Origin: DTU063 sp001512695
GTDB taxonomy: Bacteria; Bacillota; Thermosediminibacteria; Thermosediminibacterales; Tepidanaerobacteraceae
Reading direction: 5' to 3'
DNA: 54,186 bases
Assembly (NCBI GenBank): GCA_049658265.1
Contig: JBASOM010000037.1
Span: 1 to 54,186 of the forward strand
Below are positions 51,100-54,186 of this stretch, one piece after another. Under the pieces are notes generated by a model. It was not told where the DNA came from, did not search any database, and was given only the letters and a program-made list of their open reading frames with translations. The first letter of the stretch is position 1. Every line of letters begins with the position of its first letter. Both the position numbers and the translations under genes were made by a program.

Positions 51100-51795
51100 T
51101 TATTCCATGACCTTCTGTGGGTTGATTTTGATTCCAGGTCCCATGGAGCTGGAAATTACTACACTCCTCAAGTACTGACCTTTGGCAGCAGCCGGCCTCG
51201 CTTTTATAACGGCATCCATAAAGGCCCTGAAGTTTTCGGTTAGCTTTTCCGTGCCAAAGGATTTCTTCCCAATAGGAGCGTGGACAATTCTGGTCTTATC
51301 TACCCTGAACTCTATTTTACCGGCCTTGATCTCTTTGACGGCTTTACCTACGTCAAAGGTCACGGTGCCTGCCTTTGGATTGGGCATAAGACCTTTGGGG
51401 CCTAATATTCTGCCGAGCTTTCCTACCTGACCCATCATATCGGGTGTCGCAACGGCTACATCAAAATCCAGAAAACCGGCCTGAACCTTGGCAACCAGAT
51501 CCTCTGATCCTACTATATCTGCACCGGCCTCTTCAGCCTCGGCAACTTTGTCGCCTTTTGCAAAGACCAGCACTCTTACACTTTTTCCGGTTCCGTGAGG
51601 AAGAACAACTGTACCCCTGACCTGTTGGTCCGCATGCCTGGGGTCAACGCCCAAGCGCACTGCTACTTCAATGGTCTCGTCAAAGTTCTTTACAGCCGTC
51701 TTTAGCACAAGCTCTATGGCTTCATTGACTTCGTAGTGCTTTGTCCTATCTACTAGCTTTAATGCTTCTAAATATTTCTTTCCACGCTTTGCCAT
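51100..51795 (-). CDS. rplA: Ribosomal protein L1
   Basis: The large-subunit stalk protein of 231 residues, with KRGKKYLEALKLVDRTKHYE, GTGKSVRVLVFAKGDKVAEA, the conserved LGRILGPKGLMPNPKAGTVT and FRVDKTRIVHAPIGKKSF. ATG at 51795 follows GGAGG. It is part of rplK-rplA-rplJ-rplL. Confidence 0.98.
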   Translation of the reverse strand: MAKRGKKYLEALKLVDRTKHYEVNEAIELVLKTAVKNFDETIEVAVRLGVDPRHADQQVRGTVVLPHGTGKSVRVLVFAKGDKVAEAEEAGADIVGSEDLVAKVQAGFLDFDVAVATPDMMGQVGKLGRILGPKGLMPNPKAGTVTFDVGKAVKEIKAGKIEFRVDKTRIVHAPIGKKSFGTEKLTENFRAFMDAVIKARPAAAKGQYLRSVVISSSMGPGIKINPQKVME

Positions 51796-51845
51796 ATCTT
51801 AAACCTCCTTGTGGTATTAGCGGAAAAATCCTCCCACTTAATAGC

Positions 51846-52268
51846 TTATTCTACTGTAATGCCCATGCTCCGGGCAGTACCTTCAATCATTTTCATAGCA
51901 GCCTCTAAAGTATCGGCATTTAAATCTACCATCTTCAGTTGGGCAATTTCCTCTATATCCTTTTTGGTTACTTTGCCAACCTTGCTCTTGTTGGGTTCTC
52001 CGGAAGCCTTCTCAAGGCCTGCCGCTTTTTTCAGCAGCACCGAAGCAGGCGGTGTCTTTGTCACAAAACTAAAAGACCTGTCCTGATATACCGTAAGTAC
52101 TACCGGTATAATTAAGCCTGCTTGAGAGGCAGTTCTTTCATTAAATTCCTTGCAAAAATTCATTATATTTATCCCCGTAGGACCAAGGGCAGGACCTACT
52201 GGTGGAGCTGGCGTTGCTTTGCCGGCAGGAATCTGAAGTTTGACTACAGATATAACCTTTTTTGCCAT
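51846..52268 (-). CDS. rplK: Ribosomal protein L11
   Basis: The 140-residue protein binds the GTPase centre of 23S rRNA. It has KLQIPAGKATPAPPVGPALG, INIMNFCKEFNERT, FVTKTPPASVLLKKAAGLEK and the C-terminal EGTARSMGITVE. Start ATG at 52268, GGAGGTG upstream. It follows nusG. Confidence 0.98.
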   Translation of the reverse strand: MAKKVISVVKLQIPAGKATPAPPVGPALGPTGINIMNFCKEFNERTASQAGLIIPVVLTVYQDRSFSFVTKTPPASVLLKKAAGLEKASGEPNKSKVGKVTKKDIEEIAQLKMVDLNADTLEAAMKMIEGTARSMGITVE

Positions 52269-52294
52269 TGGCGCACCTCCTGTTTTGACAATTC

Positions 52295-52819
52295 CTAAAT
52301 TTTTTCTATTTGGTCAAAGCCCAGTTCTATGGGAGTTTCTCTTCCGAACATGGAAATAGACACTTTAACCTTTTGCTTGTCCTGATTAATCTCTATGATT
52401 TTACCAACGAAATTTTCGAAAGGTCCCGATGATACTTTCACATTTTGGCCGAGAGCAACATCCAATTTCGCCTTGGGCTCTTCTATGCCCATTTGTTTCA
52501 AAATAAACTTTGCCTCAGATTCTTGAAGGGGAATGGGTTTACTGCCTGCACCTACAAAACCGGTAACCCCCGGTGTGTTTCGCACCACATACCAAGAATC
52601 ATCGGTTACTATCATATCAACGAGTACATATCCCGGAAATATCTTGCGCTGAGTGACTTTCCGTTTTCCATCTTTAACTTCTATTTCCTCCACCATAGGA
52701 ACTAGGACCTGGAAAATTTTATCCTGCATTCCCATGGACTCAACGCGTTTTTCCAGATTTGTCTTTACCTTATTCTCATAACCGGAATAAGTATGAATCA
52801 CATACCAATTTCTAGACAT
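52295..52819 (-). CDS. nusG: Transcription termination/antitermination factor NusG
   Basis: NusG links RNA polymerase to Rho or ribosomes. It has the NGN domain (NWYVIHTYSGYENKVKTNLE, then FPGYVLVDMIV and RNTPGVTGFVGAG) and the C-terminal KOW domain (KVSSGPFENFVGKIIEINQD). The usual N-terminus begins at the ATG at 52819. A longer frame from ATG 52852 overlaps the secE stop (ATGA) and would add eleven residues; neither start has a well-spaced ribosome site, so translational coupling to secE is possible. Confidence 0.95.
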   Translation of the reverse strand: MSRNWYVIHTYSGYENKVKTNLEKRVESMGMQDKIFQVLVPMVEEIEVKDGKRKVTQRKIFPGYVLVDMIVTDDSWYVVRNTPGVTGFVGAGSKPIPLQESEAKFILKQMGIEEPKAKLDVALGQNVKVSSGPFENFVGKIIEINQDKQKVKVSISMFGRETPIELGFDQIEKI

Positions 52820-52848
52820 ATTGCCGGGCCGTGCCCAACCTCCCTCAA

Positions 52849-53055
52849 TCATCGGAGAATTAGCGATACTATCTTGAAGAAGACGGTATCAGCTATCCAT
52901 AAAAAACCAGTGACAATGGCGACAGATACGAACACTACGATAGTATATGTGATAAGGTTACTCTTGTCTGGCCAAGTTACCTTTCTCATCTCAGACCTTA
53001 CTTCTCGAAAAAACTTGCCCGTTCTTTTTACGATGCCCTCCTTAGCCGCTGCCAT
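52849..53055 (-). CDS. secE: Preprotein translocase subunit SecE
   Basis: This small protein of 68 residues has a basic, amphipathic first half with the conserved EVRSEMRKVTWPDKSNL and one C-terminal membrane helix (TIVVFVSVAIVTGFLWIADT). It stabilises SecY in the Sec channel. ATG at 53055 has AGGAGG six bases ahead. It sits between rpmG and nusG, as usual. Confidence 0.95.
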   Translation of the reverse strand: MAAAKEGIVKRTGKFFREVRSEMRKVTWPDKSNLITYTIVVFVSVAIVTGFLWIADTVFFKIVSLILR

Positions 53056-53070
53056 AAGCATCCTCCTATT

Positions 53071-53220
53071 TTATTTGGTTTCTTTGTGCAGTGTATGTTT
53101 TCCGCAGCGCCTGCAGAATTTGTTAAACTCTAACCTATCAGGGTTATTCTTTTTATTCTTCTGTGTGAAATAATTCCTCTCTTTACACTCAGTGCATGCC
53201 AATACTATGTTAACCCTCAA
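53071..53220 (-). CDS. rpmG: Ribosomal protein L33, zinc-binding form
   Basis: A 49-residue protein read from a TTG at 53220 behind GGAGGTG to TAA at 53071. It translates MRVNIVLACTECKERNYFTQ at the start and has FCRRCGKHTLHKETK at the end. The two CxxC pairs mark the zinc form. Position ahead of secE-nusG is standard. Its short size and TTG start make it easy to miss. Confidence 0.95.
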   Translation of the reverse strand: MRVNIVLACTECKERNYFTQKNKKNNPDRLEFNKFCRRCGKHTLHKETK

Positions 53221-53329
53221 TGAGTACACCTCCTAGTGCCTGTTTCAATAAGTGCAAGGATTTTTCGCTAGATAGTCACTTTAATAAATTTATCAGAATT
53301 AATTTCTATTGTCAATAAAGACAATCATG

Positions 53330-54046
53330 ACCACCCGTAAAACGGGTGGTCTGCTCTAGCCCTATAAGGGCATTTACTGGCAGAGCCTTAAGGCTCACTG
53401 AATGGTCCGCCAACCGCATGTTTTTCTCAAACCACCCCTAAAGGGGTTATTTCTTTTTGTTCTTGTTTACCGGCTCACCCGTAAACGGGTCTATATACTC
53501 TTTTAAACTTATTTGATCTGACGCTATGTCTTCCTGCAGTTGGTTTCTTATATATTCCTCTATCGCTTTTTTATTTCTGCCAACTGTATCTACATAGTAT
53601 CCTTTGCACCAGAACTGTCGGTTCCCATATCTATACTTTAAATGCGCATGCCTGTCGAATATCATTAAGGAACTTTTTCCTTTTAAGTATCCCATAAAAC
53701 TCGACACACTCAATTTAGGTGGTATAGATACTAACATGTGTATATGGTCTTTGCATGCATTTGCTTCTATTATTTCTACCCCCTTATATTCACATAACTT
53801 CCTTAATATCTTCCCTATATCTTCTTTTATCTTTCCGTATATTATTTGCCTTCTGTATTTAGGCGCAAATACTATATGATATTTGCAATTCCACTTGGTA
53901 TGTGATAATGTGTTATTATCCAATTGGATGTTACCTCCTCTGATTTAGTTTTGCGGTTGGCCAAACCCGCTTTATTTTATCAGAGGAGGTATGTTTTTTC
54001 TACTCATAGCTATAAGCTTTTCGGAACCACGGGCATAGCCCGTGGT
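53330..54046 (-). mobile_element. IS200/IS605-type insertion sequence
   Basis: One tnpA gene lies between two end hairpins: ACCACCCGT/ACGGGTGGT (53330-53338, 53342-53350) and ACCACGGGC/GCCCGTGGT (54026-54034, 54038-54046), both with three-base loops. Subterminal hairpins rather than inverted repeats are the hallmark of this family, which moves as single-stranded DNA. No tnpB follows, so it is the IS200 type. The exact ends, which lie a few bases outside the hairpins, cannot be fixed here. It separates rpmG from whatever preceded it. Confidence 0.85.
53447..53923 (-). CDS. tnpA: IS200/IS605 family transposase TnpA (Y1 HUH)
   Basis: The 158-residue enzyme is a single-tyrosine HUH transposase. 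It shows WNCKYHIVFAPKYRRQIIYG at the start, the metal-binding pair in ACKDHIHMLVSIPP (HxH) and the catalytic Tyr region near VGRNKKAIEEYIRNQL. Full length, no stop inside, so it may be active. TTG at 53923 follows GGAGG. The extra C-terminal tail (about 20 residues, Lys-rich) is common in Clostridia copies. Confidence 0.93.
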   Translation of the reverse strand: MDNNTLSHTKWNCKYHIVFAPKYRRQIIYGKIKEDIGKILRKLCEYKGVEIIEANACKDHIHMLVSIPPKLSVSSFMGYLKGKSSLMIFDRHAHLKYRYGNRQFWCKGYYVDTVGRNKKAIEEYIRNQLQEDIASDQISLKEYIDPFTGEPVNKNKKK

Positions 54047-54060
54047 ATTCGAATGACAAA

Positions 54061-54186
54061 ATCGAGTAGGAGGCGAGTAATTATTTTACTCGCCGTCCCC
54101 TCACACCACCGGACATACGGGCCCGTATCCGGCGGTTCATTAGTTGAATGCTTTTGACAACCGGCAATATCTCTTATAGATACTTC
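54061..54186 (-). mobile_element. 3' end of a group II intron (domains V and VI)
   Basis: On the minus strand the last 126 bases match the 3' end of bacterial group II introns. A domain V-like hairpin runs from GAACCGCCGGATACGG through GTATGTCCGGTGGTGT (54103-54138). A domain VI hairpin, GGCGAGTAA with TTACTCGCC (54072-54094), follows, then CTCCTACTCGAT, the usual intron end, at 54061. Its body and any reverse transcriptase lie beyond the window. The 3' boundary is only 14 bases from the IS200 hairpin. Confidence 0.75.

Overview
The window looks like the chromosome of an endospore-forming, probably anaerobic member of the Clostridia, perhaps close to Thermosediminibacterales/Thermoanaerobacterales. 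Grounds: spoIIE, the SigI/RsgI pair, an ArsR- and CdaR-rich regulator set, a typical Firmicutes order rpmE-DUF1385-prfA-prmC-tsaC-ywlE-rpiB-glyA-upp, frequent TTG/GTG starts with strong Shine-Dalgarno sites, and an AmmeMemoRadiSam triad. Base composition is moderate. The genus assignment is inference only. Almost every gene lies on the minus strand, so transcription runs from high to low coordinates; the only confident plus-strand protein gene is a Gfo/Idh/MocA oxidoreductase.

Layout from high to low coordinates (direction of transcription). 54.2-53.3 kb: the 3' end of a group II intron next to an IS200-type element. 53.2-49.9 kb: ribosomal operon rpmG-secE-nusG-rplK-rplA-[L10 leader]-rplJ-rplL, closed by a terminator; rpoB does not follow. 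49.8-49.6 kb: three tRNA genes. 49.4-37.6 kb: the classic spoIIE-tilS-hpt-ftsH cluster, split between tilS and hpt by a sugar-acid/glycerate module (HpcH aldolase with a frameshift, glycerate kinase, D-2-hydroxyacid dehydrogenase, CdaR-type regulator, AbrB membrane protein). 37.5-37.2 kb: a large non-coding structured element. 37.0-32.8 kb: a YdcZ-like transporter, ArsR regulator, a probable pantothenate ECF S component with coaX, then dusB and an unrecognised conserved protein.

32.7-28.9 kb: the plus-strand oxidoreductase, then a three-gene operon (HTH regulator, a protein of the kind often labelled quinate 5-dehydrogenase, and a protein resembling cyanobacterial acyl-ACP reductase). 28.8-20.6 kb: two MFS transporters, a fused Memo-AMMECR1 protein, proB-proA, a peroxiredoxin with a candidate PerR-type promoter, and the matching radical SAM enzyme. 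20.5-8.5 kb: rpmE through prfA, tsaC, glyA and upp to comEB, tagO and wecB, the block that normally leads into the ATP synthase operon. The second non-coding element lies inside this block at about 17 kb. 8.5-0.5 kb: an inserted accessory stretch with uraA, sigI-rsgI-lpdD, an Lrp regulator, ubiD, a 5'-truncated ubiX and a MATE pump. The first 209 bases hold an atpZ/atpI-like gene that probably opens the ATP synthase operon.

The most unusual feature is a pair of intergenic elements at 16.95-17.15 kb and 37.16-37.52 kb. They share a nearly identical core of about 90 bases, capped on long stems whose sequences differ but remain paired. Compensatory changes and G-U pairs that work only on the plus strand argue for a folded RNA transcribed against the surrounding genes. 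No protein is attached to either copy. Other points to check are the truncated ubiX, the one-base frameshift in the aldolase, a probable AUA start codon, the acyl-ACP-reductase-like operon, and the split tilS-hpt and rplL-rpoB linkages.
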